From Streptomyces sp. WMMB303 (GTDB taxonomy: Bacteria > Actinomycetota > Actinomycetes > Streptomycetales > Streptomycetaceae): DNA of 64,000 bases. The stretch covers positions 6,348,501 through 6,412,500 of the forward strand of contig NZ_JARKIN010000001.1 in assembly GCF_029351045.1 (NCBI RefSeq). Direction: 5' to 3'. Shown piece by piece: positions 23,358 to 30,918 of the stretch; position 1 is the first letter of the stretch; the number at the start of each line of letters is the position of its first letter. A model generated the notes under the pieces. It was not told the DNA's origin. It worked only from the letters and a program-made list of their open reading frames with translations, and searched no databases. Position numbers and translations under genes: made by a program.

Positions 23358-24473
23358 TCAGATTCCCGCGTACGAGTGCTTGCCGTTGAAGAAGATATTC
23401 ACACCGTAATAGTTGAAAAGGAAACAGGCGAAGGCGAGAAGTGCGAGATATGCCGCTTTGCGTCCCTTCCAACCCGCAGTGGCGCGCGCGTGCAGATAGC
23501 AAGCGTAGGCGACCCAGGTGATGAACGACCAGACCTCCTTCGGGTCCCAGCCCCAGTAGCGGCCCCAGGCGTCACCAGCCCAGATGGCGCCCGCGACGAT
23601 GGTGAAGGTCCAGAAGGGGAAGACCGTCGCGTTGATCCGGTAGGCGAACTTGTCGAGCGAGGCGGCCGAGGGCAGCCGCTCCATGATCGAGGACCGCACG
23701 GCGCCGGGCTTGCGGCCGGCCAGCAGCTGCGTCTCGTAGGCGTCCCGGAACAGATAGAGCAGGGAACCCACGAACCCGAGGTAGAGCAGCGCGCCGCAGG
23801 TGATGGCGAGCGAGACGTGGATCCACAGCCAGTACGAGTGGAGCGCGGGCACCAGTTGGTCGCTGTCCGTGTACAGAACGGTGACGGCCAGCCCCAAATC
23901 CAGCAGGACGGTGGTGACCAGCGGCAGCCCCATCCAGCGGACGTTCTTCTTCGCCAGCAGCAGGGCCAGGTACGCGCCGACCGCCACCATCGAGAAGGCG
24001 GTCGAGAACTCGTACATGTTGCCCCAGGGGGCACGCTGCACCGACAGCGAGCGGGTCAGCACCCCGGCGAAGTGCAGCAGGAAGGAGAGCACCGTCAGCG
24101 AGACGGCGATCCGCCCGTAGGTGTCGCCCTGCTCGTCGCCCGCCGCGGCCCCGGGGCCGTCCGGCAGGTCGCCGCGCCGGCCGCTGCTGGAGCGGGTCAC
24201 GATCTTCGGCGGTGCGGGCTTCTCCAGCACCGCCGTACCGCCACCCTGCTCCGCGCTCCGCGCGGCGGCGGGCTGCTGAGCGGGAACGGCCGGGTCCGCG
24301 GGGGTCTTCGACGTCAGCGCGGCGGCCGTGCGGCCCACCTTGCTGCGGGAGCCGAAGGTCCATTCGGCGATGTAGGCGCAGAAGGCCAGCACGTAGACGG
24401 CCATCGCCGAATAGATCAGATAGTTGCTGACGTGCGCGAGCTGCTCGTTCGGCTCGGCTGCGAGGAGGTTCAC
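23358..24473 (-). CDS. ccsB: Cytochrome c biogenesis protein CcsB (heme export/ligation, system II)
   Basis: A 371-residue polytopic membrane protein. The tryptophan-rich WWD-type motif is WAGDAWGRYWGWDPKEVWS near residue 310, flanked by conserved His residues in YLHARATAGW and SLSVQRAPWGNMYE. With ResB it carries heme across the membrane and ligates it to CxxCH apocytochromes. The GTG start overlaps the resB stop (GTGA), so the two subunits are made together. A long linker at about residues 50-120 is Ala/Pro-rich. Confidence 0.95.
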   Translation of the reverse strand: MNLLAAEPNEQLAHVSNYLIYSAMAVYVLAFCAYIAEWTFGSRSKVGRTAAALTSKTPADPAVPAQQPAAARSAEQGGGTAVLEKPAPPKIVTRSSSGRRGDLPDGPGAAAGDEQGDTYGRIAVSLTVLSFLLHFAGVLTRSLSVQRAPWGNMYEFSTAFSMVAVGAYLALLLAKKNVRWMGLPLVTTVLLDLGLAVTVLYTDSDQLVPALHSYWLWIHVSLAITCGALLYLGFVGSLLYLFRDAYETQLLAGRKPGAVRSSIMERLPSAASLDKFAYRINATVFPFWTFTIVAGAIWAGDAWGRYWGWDPKEVWSFITWVAYACYLHARATAGWKGRKAAYLALLAFACFLFNYYGVNIFFNGKHSYAGI

Positions 24474-26320
24474 TTGCCTGCTCCTTCGGGGGCTTCAGCA
24501 GGATCGGCGGGGTCGGGCGCTGCGGTGCCGTCCGCGGCGGCTTCCGCGGACGGTGCGCCCTCGGTCGCGGCGGCCGCGGCAGGGGGCTCGGCCGCGACGG
24601 GGGCCGCGGCTTGCATATCGGTGGCCAGCGAGGCGAGTTCGTCCGGCAGCCGGGCCGACTCGCTGCGGCCGAGCGCGGCCATCTCGACGACCGTGCACCC
24701 GTCCTCGGCGGCGTAGGCCCGCACCCACACCCGGCGGCGCTGGATGAACAGGGAACCCGCGAGTCCCACGATGGCGGCGAGCGCCCCGCCCAGTGCCCAG
24801 CCGTTGCCCACCTGGTGGGAGACCTGGAAGTTCGCCCACTTCTTCACGCCGTCGAAGGTGAGGCTCCCCGCACCGTTCGGGAGCTTCATGGTGGAGCCGG
24901 GGGTGAGCTTCTCGGCGAACGGACCGCCGTCCTTGTCCTTGAACTTGGTCATGTTGTCCGTGTCCAGCTGGTACACGTTCTGCGCCGGTCCGCCGTCCAC
25001 ACCCAGGTTGCCGTGGTAGGCGGTCAGGAACATCGTCGGGTTCTTCAGGCCGGGCGACTGGGAGAACATGGTGCCGCTGCGCGGCTCGAAGTCGGGGACG
25101 AAGAAGCCCTGGAAGCCGAGCTGGTCCTTGCGGCCCTTCGCGTCCAGGTAGTCGGTGACCTTCACCACTCCGCTGGAGGTCTGGTTGTTGTCCTGCTGGA
25201 GGAAGGGCACCGGGCCGCGGTAGGCGATGTTGCCCTTGCCGTCCTTGACGGTGACCACGGGCGCGTACCCGTTGGCGATCAGGTAGATCTTGGACGAGCC
25301 GACCTTCAGCGGATGGTTCACCTTGATGGTGGCGTCCCGCTCCGTGCCGTCGGCGCCCTCGGCGATGGCGATGTCGGCGCGATAGTCACGCGGGGTGCCC
25401 TTGTTGGGCCCGCTCTCCTCGTAGGTGGCGTGGAACTTCTTCAGCCGGAAGGCGAAGGGATCGAGCATGTCGGCGCTGAAGAGCGAGCCGGACTGGAAGT
25501 CGTCGTACTGGGTGAGGACGTTGGAGAACCCGTCGCCCTGGACGATCAGCTTGCGCCCCTCGGACTTGAACAGCTGCCCCGAGGCGAAGGCCAGCAGCAG
25601 CACGATGAGGGCGATGTGGAACAGGAGGTTGCCGACCTCGCGCAGATAGCCCTTCTCGGAGGCGACCGCGCCCCCGCCCGAACCGTCCCGGTGGGTGCGG
25701 AACCGCCTGCGCCGCAGCAGCGAACGGGCCGCCGCCAGCGTCTCCTCCGGCTCCGCCGCGGTGCGCCAGGTCGTGTAGACCGGCATCCGGTCCAGCCGGC
25801 GCGGGGCGCGCGGCGGCCGGGCGCGCAACTGGCCGACGAACTGCCAGGTGCGCGGCACGATGCAGCCGATCAGCGAGACGAACAGCAGGATGTAGATCGC
25901 CGAGAACCAGACCGACGTGTAGACGTCGAAGAGCTGCAGCTTGTCGTACAGCGGCGCGAGGGTGGTGTGGTCGGCGCGGAACTGCTCGACCTTGAGCGCG
26001 TCGACGGGCGTCTGCGGGACGATCGAGCCCGGTATGGCGCCCAGCGACAGCAGGAAGAGCAGGATCAGCGCCACCCGCATCGAGGTGAGCTGCCGCCAGA
26101 ACCAGCGCAGCCAGCCCAGCGGGCCGAGCGAGGGAACGTTCAGCTTCTCCTCGCCGGGCGCGGTCGAGAGCTGGGCCGCGGCCGCGCGCTCGCTCCCGGA
26201 ATCGGCCCCGGACTCGGCTGCCGCGCCCGCGCTGCCGCGCGCCTCGGCCGACTCCGTCGCCTCACCGGCCTCGTCGGCCGCCGCGTCGGCGGCCCCCTTG
26301 CCGGTACCGGTTGTGCTCAT
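24470..26320 (-). CDS. resB: Cytochrome c biogenesis protein ResB
   Basis: A 616-residue membrane protein, partner of CcsB in the system II cytochrome c synthase. After an Ala/Glu/Ser-rich N-terminal 60 residues come transmembrane segments near residues 80-100 (MRVALILLFLLSLGAIPGS) and 140-155, a third near 230-250 (LLFHIALIVLLLAFASG), a large external domain, and a last helix near 530 (GALAAIVGLAGSLFIQRRR). It starts 3 bases from the ccdA stop. The C-terminal Ala/Pro-rich tail is low complexity. In an operon with the thioredoxin-like, ccdA and ccsB genes. Confidence 0.95.
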   Translation of the reverse strand: MSTTGTGKGAADAAADEAGEATESAEARGSAGAAAESGADSGSERAAAAQLSTAPGEEKLNVPSLGPLGWLRWFWRQLTSMRVALILLFLLSLGAIPGSIVPQTPVDALKVEQFRADHTTLAPLYDKLQLFDVYTSVWFSAIYILLFVSLIGCIVPRTWQFVGQLRARPPRAPRRLDRMPVYTTWRTAAEPEETLAAARSLLRRRRFRTHRDGSGGGAVASEKGYLREVGNLLFHIALIVLLLAFASGQLFKSEGRKLIVQGDGFSNVLTQYDDFQSGSLFSADMLDPFAFRLKKFHATYEESGPNKGTPRDYRADIAIAEGADGTERDATIKVNHPLKVGSSKIYLIANGYAPVVTVKDGKGNIAYRGPVPFLQQDNNQTSSGVVKVTDYLDAKGRKDQLGFQGFFVPDFEPRSGTMFSQSPGLKNPTMFLTAYHGNLGVDGGPAQNVYQLDTDNMTKFKDKDGGPFAEKLTPGSTMKLPNGAGSLTFDGVKKWANFQVSHQVGNGWALGGALAAIVGLAGSLFIQRRRVWVRAYAAEDGCTVVEMAALGRSESARLPDELASLATDMQAAAPVAAEPPAAAAATEGAPSAEAAADGTAAPDPADPAEAPEGAGK

Positions 26321-26323
26321 GGA

Positions 26324-27094
26324 TCAGATCCCCACCGTGAAGTCGGACGACCAGATCGTGATCTCGTAGACGATCCGGTCCCAGATGCCTGTGACGAGCA
26401 GCACGCCGACGGCGACGAGCATCCCGCCGCCGATCCGCATCACCCACGCGTAGTGCTGCTTCACCCAGCCGAACGCACCCAGCGCACGGCGGAAGGCGAG
26501 CGCGGCGACGACGAACGGCACCCCCAGGCCCAGGCAGTAGGCCACCGTCAGCAGCGCACCGCGCCCGGCGCTGGCCTGGTTCGAGGAGAGCGTGAGGACA
26601 GCGGCGAGCGTGGGCCCGATGCACGGCGTCCAGCCGATACCGAAGAGCACCCCCAGCATCGGCGCTCCCGCCAGCCCGATCGCGGGCCGCTTGTGGATCC
26701 GCACCTCCCGCTGGGTGAAGCGGGTCAGCGGGCCGAGGGCGCCCATGAAGGCGAGCCCGAGCACGATTGTCAGCCCGCCCAGCACTCGCGAGATGAGGAT
26801 GCGGTGCTCCTGGAGCGTGGCGCCGAAACCGCCGAAGAGGGCGCCGCCGGAGACGAAGACGGCAGTGAAGCCGAGCACGAACAGCCCCGCGCCCAGGAAC
26901 ATCCGGCCGCGCCGCGCTTCGGCCAGGTCGGTGCCGCTGACCCCGGTGACGTAGGAGAGATAGCCGGGAACCAGCGGCAGAACGCAGGGGGAGAAGAACG
27001 AGACCAGTCCGCCCAGCAGCGCGACGGGCAGGGCCAGCAGCAGGGCGCCGCCGTAGACGGTGCCGTTCATTCCGGTGGCCGCGAGGGAGATCAT
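26324..27094 (-). CDS. ccdA: Cytochrome c biogenesis protein CcdA (thiol-disulfide electron carrier)
   Basis: A 256-residue protein with six transmembrane helices. The redox Cys pair is in VSFFSPCVLPLVPGYLSY and FGIGWTPCIGPTLAAVL. It passes electrons from cytoplasmic thioredoxin to extracytoplasmic thiol reductases such as the TlpA/ResA-like protein encoded just upstream, keeping apocytochrome cysteines reduced. It lies seven bases after the thioredoxin-like gene and just before resB. Confidence 0.94.
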   Translation of the reverse strand: MISLAATGMNGTVYGGALLLALPVALLGGLVSFFSPCVLPLVPGYLSYVTGVSGTDLAEARRGRMFLGAGLFVLGFTAVFVSGGALFGGFGATLQEHRILISRVLGGLTIVLGLAFMGALGPLTRFTQREVRIHKRPAIGLAGAPMLGVLFGIGWTPCIGPTLAAVLTLSSNQASAGRGALLTVAYCLGLGVPFVVAALAFRRALGAFGWVKQHYAWVMRIGGGMLVAVGVLLVTGIWDRIVYEITIWSSDFTVGI

Positions 27095-27101
27095 GAGGCG
27101 G

Positions 27102-27704
27102 TCACTTCGCGTCGATCAGGGGGTCGAGCGCGGAGCGCAGCTCCTTCTCGCTCAGTTCCTTCAGGGCCCGCACCGCGACCTTGCCGTCCTTGTCGAGGAT
27201 CAGGGTGGAGGGGATGGCCTGCGGGGAGAGGGTGTTCTTGGGGAACTTGAGGATGAGCTTGCCGCTGGGGTCGTAGAAGCTCGGGTAGTCGATGTCGTAG
27301 TTCCGCTCGAACGCCTTGGCGTTGGCCTTGTCCAGGTCGCGGGTGTTGATGCCGACGAACTGGACGCCCTGGTCCTCGGTGTCGCGGGCGACCTTGGCGA
27401 GGTTGGGTGCCTCCGCCCGGCAGGGGCTGCACCAGGAGCCCCACACGTTCAGCACGATGACCTTGCCCTTGAAGTCGGAGAGCTTCAGCTTCTTCCCGTC
27501 GACGGAGGGCCCCGCCAGGTCGGGAACGGCGGAGCGCCGGGACTTCGGGACCTTGGTGATCTCGCCCGTCCCCTGGACGAACTTGGTGTCGCCCGAGGAG
27601 GAACCCGTCTGCTCCTCGCCGCAGGCGGACAGCAGCAGCGCACCGGCGGCGATCCCGGCGGCCAGCAGGACGGTGCGGCGGCGGGAGGCGCGGATCTGGC
27701 TCAT
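27102..27704 (-). CDS. TlpA/ResA-type membrane-anchored thioredoxin-like lipoprotein
   Basis: A 200-residue protein with a lipoprotein signal (RRRTVLLAAGIAAGALLLSAC) and a thioredoxin fold whose active site is WGSWCSPCRAEAPNL (CSPC), near residue 105. It reduces apocytochrome c cysteines outside the membrane before heme attachment, recharged by CcdA. It is the first gene of the four-gene maturation operon. The gap to the phosphatase gene is 117 bases and may hold the operon promoter. Confidence 0.92.
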   Translation of the reverse strand: MSQIRASRRRTVLLAAGIAAGALLLSACGEEQTGSSSGDTKFVQGTGEITKVPKSRRSAVPDLAGPSVDGKKLKLSDFKGKVIVLNVWGSWCSPCRAEAPNLAKVARDTEDQGVQFVGINTRDLDKANAKAFERNYDIDYPSFYDPSGKLILKFPKNTLSPQAIPSTLILDKDGKVAVRALKELSEKELRSALDPLIDAK

Positions 27705-27821
27705 GTGAAAAGTTTCGCATGAGCGTATGAGGGATCTTCCCCGCCCCCCTGCCGGCCCCGCGGGCCCGACCCCCGCGCAGGTCGGGCGGCCCGCCCGGCC
27801 GCCGCCTACCCGGCGGCGGGC

Positions 27822-28556
27822 TCAGGCGCCCGCGCCCCGGCCCTGCGCGCCCTTGGCCGCGCCCTTGGGCCGCTTGGCTCCCGCCCGCAGATGCGCGGGC
27901 ACCAGATCGCGGGCCGGCTCGGAGTAGCCGACCGAGACGATGCGGTCCCCGAGGAAGGTGAAGCTCGTCAGCGAGGCGAGGGTGCACTGGCGGCGCCGCG
28001 GGTCGTGCCAGAGCCTGCGGTGCTCGACGAAGCTGCGCAGGATCCAGATCGGCAGCTGATGGCTGACGCAGACGGCCTCGTGGCCGCGGGCCGCGTCCTT
28101 GGCGTGCTCGATCGCGCTCCGCATCCGGACGACCTGGTCCAGATACGGCTCGCCCCAGGAGGGCCGGAAGGGGTTGCGCAGATGGCGCCAGTTCTCCGGC
28201 TTGCGCAGCGCGCCGTCGCCCACGCCGAAGGTCTTGCCCTGGAAGACGTTCCCCGCCTCGATCAGCCGCTCGTCGGTGCCGATGTCGAGTCCGTGGGCCT
28301 TGGCGATCGGGGCCGCGGTCTCCTGGGCGCGCTCCAGCGGGGAGGCGAGCACGTGGGTGATGTCGCGCCCCTCCAGGTGTTCGGCGACCCGGTCGGCCAT
28401 CCGGCGGCCCAGGTCGGAGAGGTGGTATCCGGCCAGTCGCCCGTAGAGGATGCCCTCGGGGTTGTCGACCTCGCCGTGTCGCATCACATGCACGACGGTG
28501 ACGGTCTTGTCGTCGGCGCCGGCCGCGGGGGCCGCGCCGTCCAGGCGCTCGCTCAT
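27822..28556 (-). CDS. Histidine phosphatase family protein
   Basis: A 244-residue cytoplasmic protein of the phosphoglycerate-mutase-like superfamily. The phospho-acceptor is in VVHVMRHGEVDNPEG (RHG), with further signatures LASPLERAQETAAPIA and VCVSHQLPIWILRSF (second His). The ATG overlaps the hemL stop (ATGA), so it is coupled to heme synthesis, but its substrate is unknown. The C-terminus is Lys/Gly-rich and disordered. Confidence 0.93.
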   Translation of the reverse strand: MSERLDGAAPAAGADDKTVTVVHVMRHGEVDNPEGILYGRLAGYHLSDLGRRMADRVAEHLEGRDITHVLASPLERAQETAAPIAKAHGLDIGTDERLIEAGNVFQGKTFGVGDGALRKPENWRHLRNPFRPSWGEPYLDQVVRMRSAIEHAKDAARGHEAVCVSHQLPIWILRSFVEHRRLWHDPRRRQCTLASLTSFTFLGDRIVSVGYSEPARDLVPAHLRAGAKRPKGAAKGAQGRGAGA

Positions 28557-29908
28557 GCGGGCACCGCCTCGGAAGCGGCGCGGGCGGCGGCGGGCAGCGC
28601 GTCGGCCACCCGCTCCAGCGCACGCTCGTCGTGCGCCGCGGAGAGGAACCACGCCTCGAATCCGGAGGGCGGCAGGTAGACGCCCTGGGCGAGCATCGAG
28701 TGGAAGAACGCGGTGAAGCGGAAGGACTCCTGCCGCTTGGCCGCCGCGTAGTCGGTGACGCCCGTGTCGCCGAAGTCGCCGAAGAAGACGGAGAACATGC
28801 TGCCCGCCGTCTGCACGGTGTGCGCGACGCCCTCCTTGGTCAGCGCCTCGGTGGCGAGCTGCCGCACCTGCCGGGACGCGGCGTCCAGCACGCCGTGCGC
28901 GGCGAAGCCGTCGGCGGCCAGCAGCCGCAACTGGGCCAGTCCGGCCGCGGTGGCGACCGGGTTCCCGGACAGCGTGCCCGCCTGGTAGACGGGGCCGGCG
29001 GGGGCCAGGTGGTCCATCACGTCCTTGCGCCCGCCGAACGCGGCCGTCGGGAAGCCACCGCCCATCACCTTGCCGAACGTCATCAGATCGGGTGTGACGC
29101 CGTCGAGGCCGTACCAGCCGTGCGGCGAGGCGCGGAAGCCGGTCATCACCTCGTCGGAGACGAACAGCGCGCCGTCGGCGCGGCACAGGTCGGCGAGCCC
29201 CTGGTTGAAGGAGGGCCGCCCGTCGGCCGCCGGCAGCGGCGGGACGATGCCCATGTTGCCGGGCGACGCCTCGGTGATCACGCAGGCGATCTCCCGGGGG
29301 TGGGCGGCGAACGCCTCGCGGACCGCGTCCAGGTCGTTGTACGGCAGCACGATCGTGTCGCCGGCCTGCGCCCCGGTGACGCCCGGGGTGTCAGGCAGGC
29401 CCAGGGTGGCGACTCCGGACCCGGCCGCGGCGAGCAGCGAGTCGACGTGCCCGTGGTAGCACCCGGCGAACTTGACGACCTTGGAGCGGCCGGTGAACCC
29501 GCGCGCCAGCCGGATCGCGGACATGGTCGCCTCGGTGCCCGAGGAGACCAGCCGCACCTGCTCGACGGGGTCGATCCGGTGCACGATCTCCTCGGCGAGC
29601 GCCACCTCGTCCTCGACGGGCGTGCCGAAGGAGGTGCCGCGCTCCACGGCCTTGCGCACCGCCTCCGTCACCTCGGGGTGCGCGTGGCCGAGGATCATCG
29701 GCCCCCAGGAGCAGACCAGGTCGACGTACTCCCTGCCGTCCGCGTCCGTCAGGTAGGGACCGGAACCGGACACCATGAACCGGGGCGTTCCACCCACGCC
29801 GCGGAACGCGCGGACCGGAGAGTTCACGCCTCCTGGTGTCACGGCGGCGGCGCGGTCGAAGAGCGACTGCGATACTGGGGCGCTGTAGGAGTAAGTCACG
29901 AAAGCCAT
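28553..29908 (-). CDS. hemL: Glutamate-1-semialdehyde 2,1-aminomutase
   Basis: A 451-residue PLP enzyme that converts glutamate-1-semialdehyde to 5-aminolevulinate, the step after HemA. Signatures are TPGGVNSPVRAFRGVGGTPR, LVCSWGPMILGHAHP, the PLP-Asp in SDEVMTGFRASPHGW and the Schiff-base Lys in TFGKVMGGGFPTAAFGG. There is no good Shine-Dalgarno before ATG 29908; instead a multi-branched RNA fold ends two bases upstream. It is distant from the hemACDB operon, as usual in streptomycetes. Confidence 0.96.
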   Translation of the reverse strand: MAFVTYSYSAPVSQSLFDRAAAVTPGGVNSPVRAFRGVGGTPRFMVSGSGPYLTDADGREYVDLVCSWGPMILGHAHPEVTEAVRKAVERGTSFGTPVEDEVALAEEIVHRIDPVEQVRLVSSGTEATMSAIRLARGFTGRSKVVKFAGCYHGHVDSLLAAAGSGVATLGLPDTPGVTGAQAGDTIVLPYNDLDAVREAFAAHPREIACVITEASPGNMGIVPPLPAADGRPSFNQGLADLCRADGALFVSDEVMTGFRASPHGWYGLDGVTPDLMTFGKVMGGGFPTAAFGGRKDVMDHLAPAGPVYQAGTLSGNPVATAAGLAQLRLLAADGFAAHGVLDAASRQVRQLATEALTKEGVAHTVQTAGSMFSVFFGDFGDTGVTDYAAAKRQESFRFTAFFHSMLAQGVYLPPSGFEAWFLSAAHDERALERVADALPAAARAASEAVPA

Positions 29909-29909
29909 G

Positions 29910-29977
29910 GTGTCAGAGCCCCCGTGCCGAGGACCGGGGGCGTTTCACGCTCCCCGGGACGGGGAGGTCTCTGACAC
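29910..29977 (-). promoter_or_regulatory. Multi-branched RNA fold directly upstream of hemL
   Basis: On the hemL (minus) strand an outer 9-bp perfect stem, GTGTCAGAG with CTCTGACAC (plus positions 29910-29918 and 29969-29977), encloses two 6-bp hairpins (29919-29940 and 29950-29966) and a 3-bp mini-hairpin (29941-29949). The outer stem ends one base before the hemL ATG (GACACCATG), and no ribosome-binding site is visible. It may be a translational control element. It could also act on the plus strand for the divergent gene at 30035. Confidence 0.5.
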
Positions 29978-30034
29978 GATGATCGGGCCGCACGGGGACG
30001 GCTGTGCGGCCCGGATGAGCAGTCGGGTGGTGAC

Positions 30035-30760
30035 ATGCATCGCGGTGGCGGACTGGGAGAGGAGCCCGGCCACTCGGAGACCGGCCCGGAGCGGGCCCAG
30101 GGGCGCCACAGGCGCGCCACGGCCGAGGACGGAACCGCGGCGGGCGGCGGCGCGAACAGCGGTGCGGTGGACGGGGGAACGGCAGGCGGCGGCGCACCGT
30201 CCGAGGGCGGAACGGCGGGCGGCGCCACCGGCAGCACCACCAGCGACAGCGGCACGGTGCACGGCGGCGGCCTCGCGGGTATCGGGAGTACGGCGAAGAC
30301 CAGGAGCAGCAGGGGTGGCGGCCGAGTGGGGGTGACCTACAAGTACTTCGGGGCACCGGACGGTGCCACGGCCGCACGCGTACCCATCTCGATGCGACCC
30401 GAGGAACTGGGCGGGGACGAGCTGGGCCAGGGCATGTTCACCAAGATCAAGCCCGAGACGATGGCGGCCATGGTGCTGACGGGGATCGAGGGGATACCGC
30501 TGCACCGGGTGCCCCCGCTGGAACTCGTCGTCCTGCACCCGGACTACGCGGTCGTCAAGCTCCCGATGACGGTCGTGGACCCGCTCCGCGGCATCGGCGA
30601 GGAGACGGTGGGCGCGGCCGCCTTCATCTGGTCCACGGTCCCCGACCGGGCGGGCCCGCAGGACGCCTTCAACGTCTACCAGCTCCTGCACCGCTGGCAG
30701 GATTTCTCCGACCGGCTGCACGAGGCGGGGCATCAGGCGTACTGCCTGGTGTGGCCCTGA
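30035..30760 (+). CDS. Conserved hypothetical protein with Gly/Thr-rich N-terminus
   Basis: A 241-residue protein. Residues 1-95 are low complexity (TAAGGGANSGAVDGGTAGGG and similar). Residues about 100-241 form the conserved part: VGVTYKYFGAPDGATAARVP, FTKIKPETMAAMVLTGIEGI, then HPDYAVVKLPMTVVDPLRGI and a C-terminal HRWQDFSDRLHEAGHQAYCL. No membrane segment or known motif is seen. The true start could be later than the ATG at 30035, because the low-complexity part is unlikely to be conserved. Confidence 0.75.
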   Translation: MHRGGGLGEEPGHSETGPERAQGRHRRATAEDGTAAGGGANSGAVDGGTAGGGAPSEGGTAGGATGSTTSDSGTVHGGGLAGIGSTAKTRSSRGGGRVGVTYKYFGAPDGATAARVPISMRPEELGGDELGQGMFTKIKPETMAAMVLTGIEGIPLHRVPPLELVVLHPDYAVVKLPMTVVDPLRGIGEETVGAAAFIWSTVPDRAGPQDAFNVYQLLHRWQDFSDRLHEAGHQAYCLVWP

Positions 30761-30782
30761 CCGCCGGGCGTCCCGCAGAACT

Positions 30783-30837
30783 CCGGCATCCCGCGGGGCA
30801 CCGGAACCTCGCAGGCCCCCGGCATCCCGCGGGGCAC
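30783..30837. repeat. 19-bp direct repeat
   Basis: CCGGCATCCCGCGGGGCAC occurs at 30783-30801 and 30819-30837. Weaker copies of the GGCGTCCCGC core lie at about 30772 and 30847, giving a ~36-bp periodicity between the convergent hypothetical and BCCT genes. Confidence 0.6.
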
Positions 30838-30850
30838 GCTCTGGCCCGGC

Positions 30851-30880
30851 GTCCCGCCACCGGCTGACCGGCGGCGGGAC
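30851..30880. terminator. Terminator between convergent genes
   Basis: GTCCCGCC-A-CCGG at 30851-30863 pairs with CCGG-C-GGCGGGAC at 30868-30880 around a 4-nt loop, with one internal mismatch. A second 7-bp hairpin (GGCCCGC/GCGGGCC, 30896-30914) sits just before the BCCT stop. Both can terminate the converging transcripts. Confidence 0.65.
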
Positions 30881-30918
30881 ACGGGAGGCAGGACGGGCCC
30901 GCGGTGCGCGGGCCGGGA

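Noticed and set aside
24611..27250. 879-codon plus-strand frame antisense to resB and ccdA
   Set aside because: Shadow frame; the minus-strand cytochrome maturation genes have unmistakable motifs.
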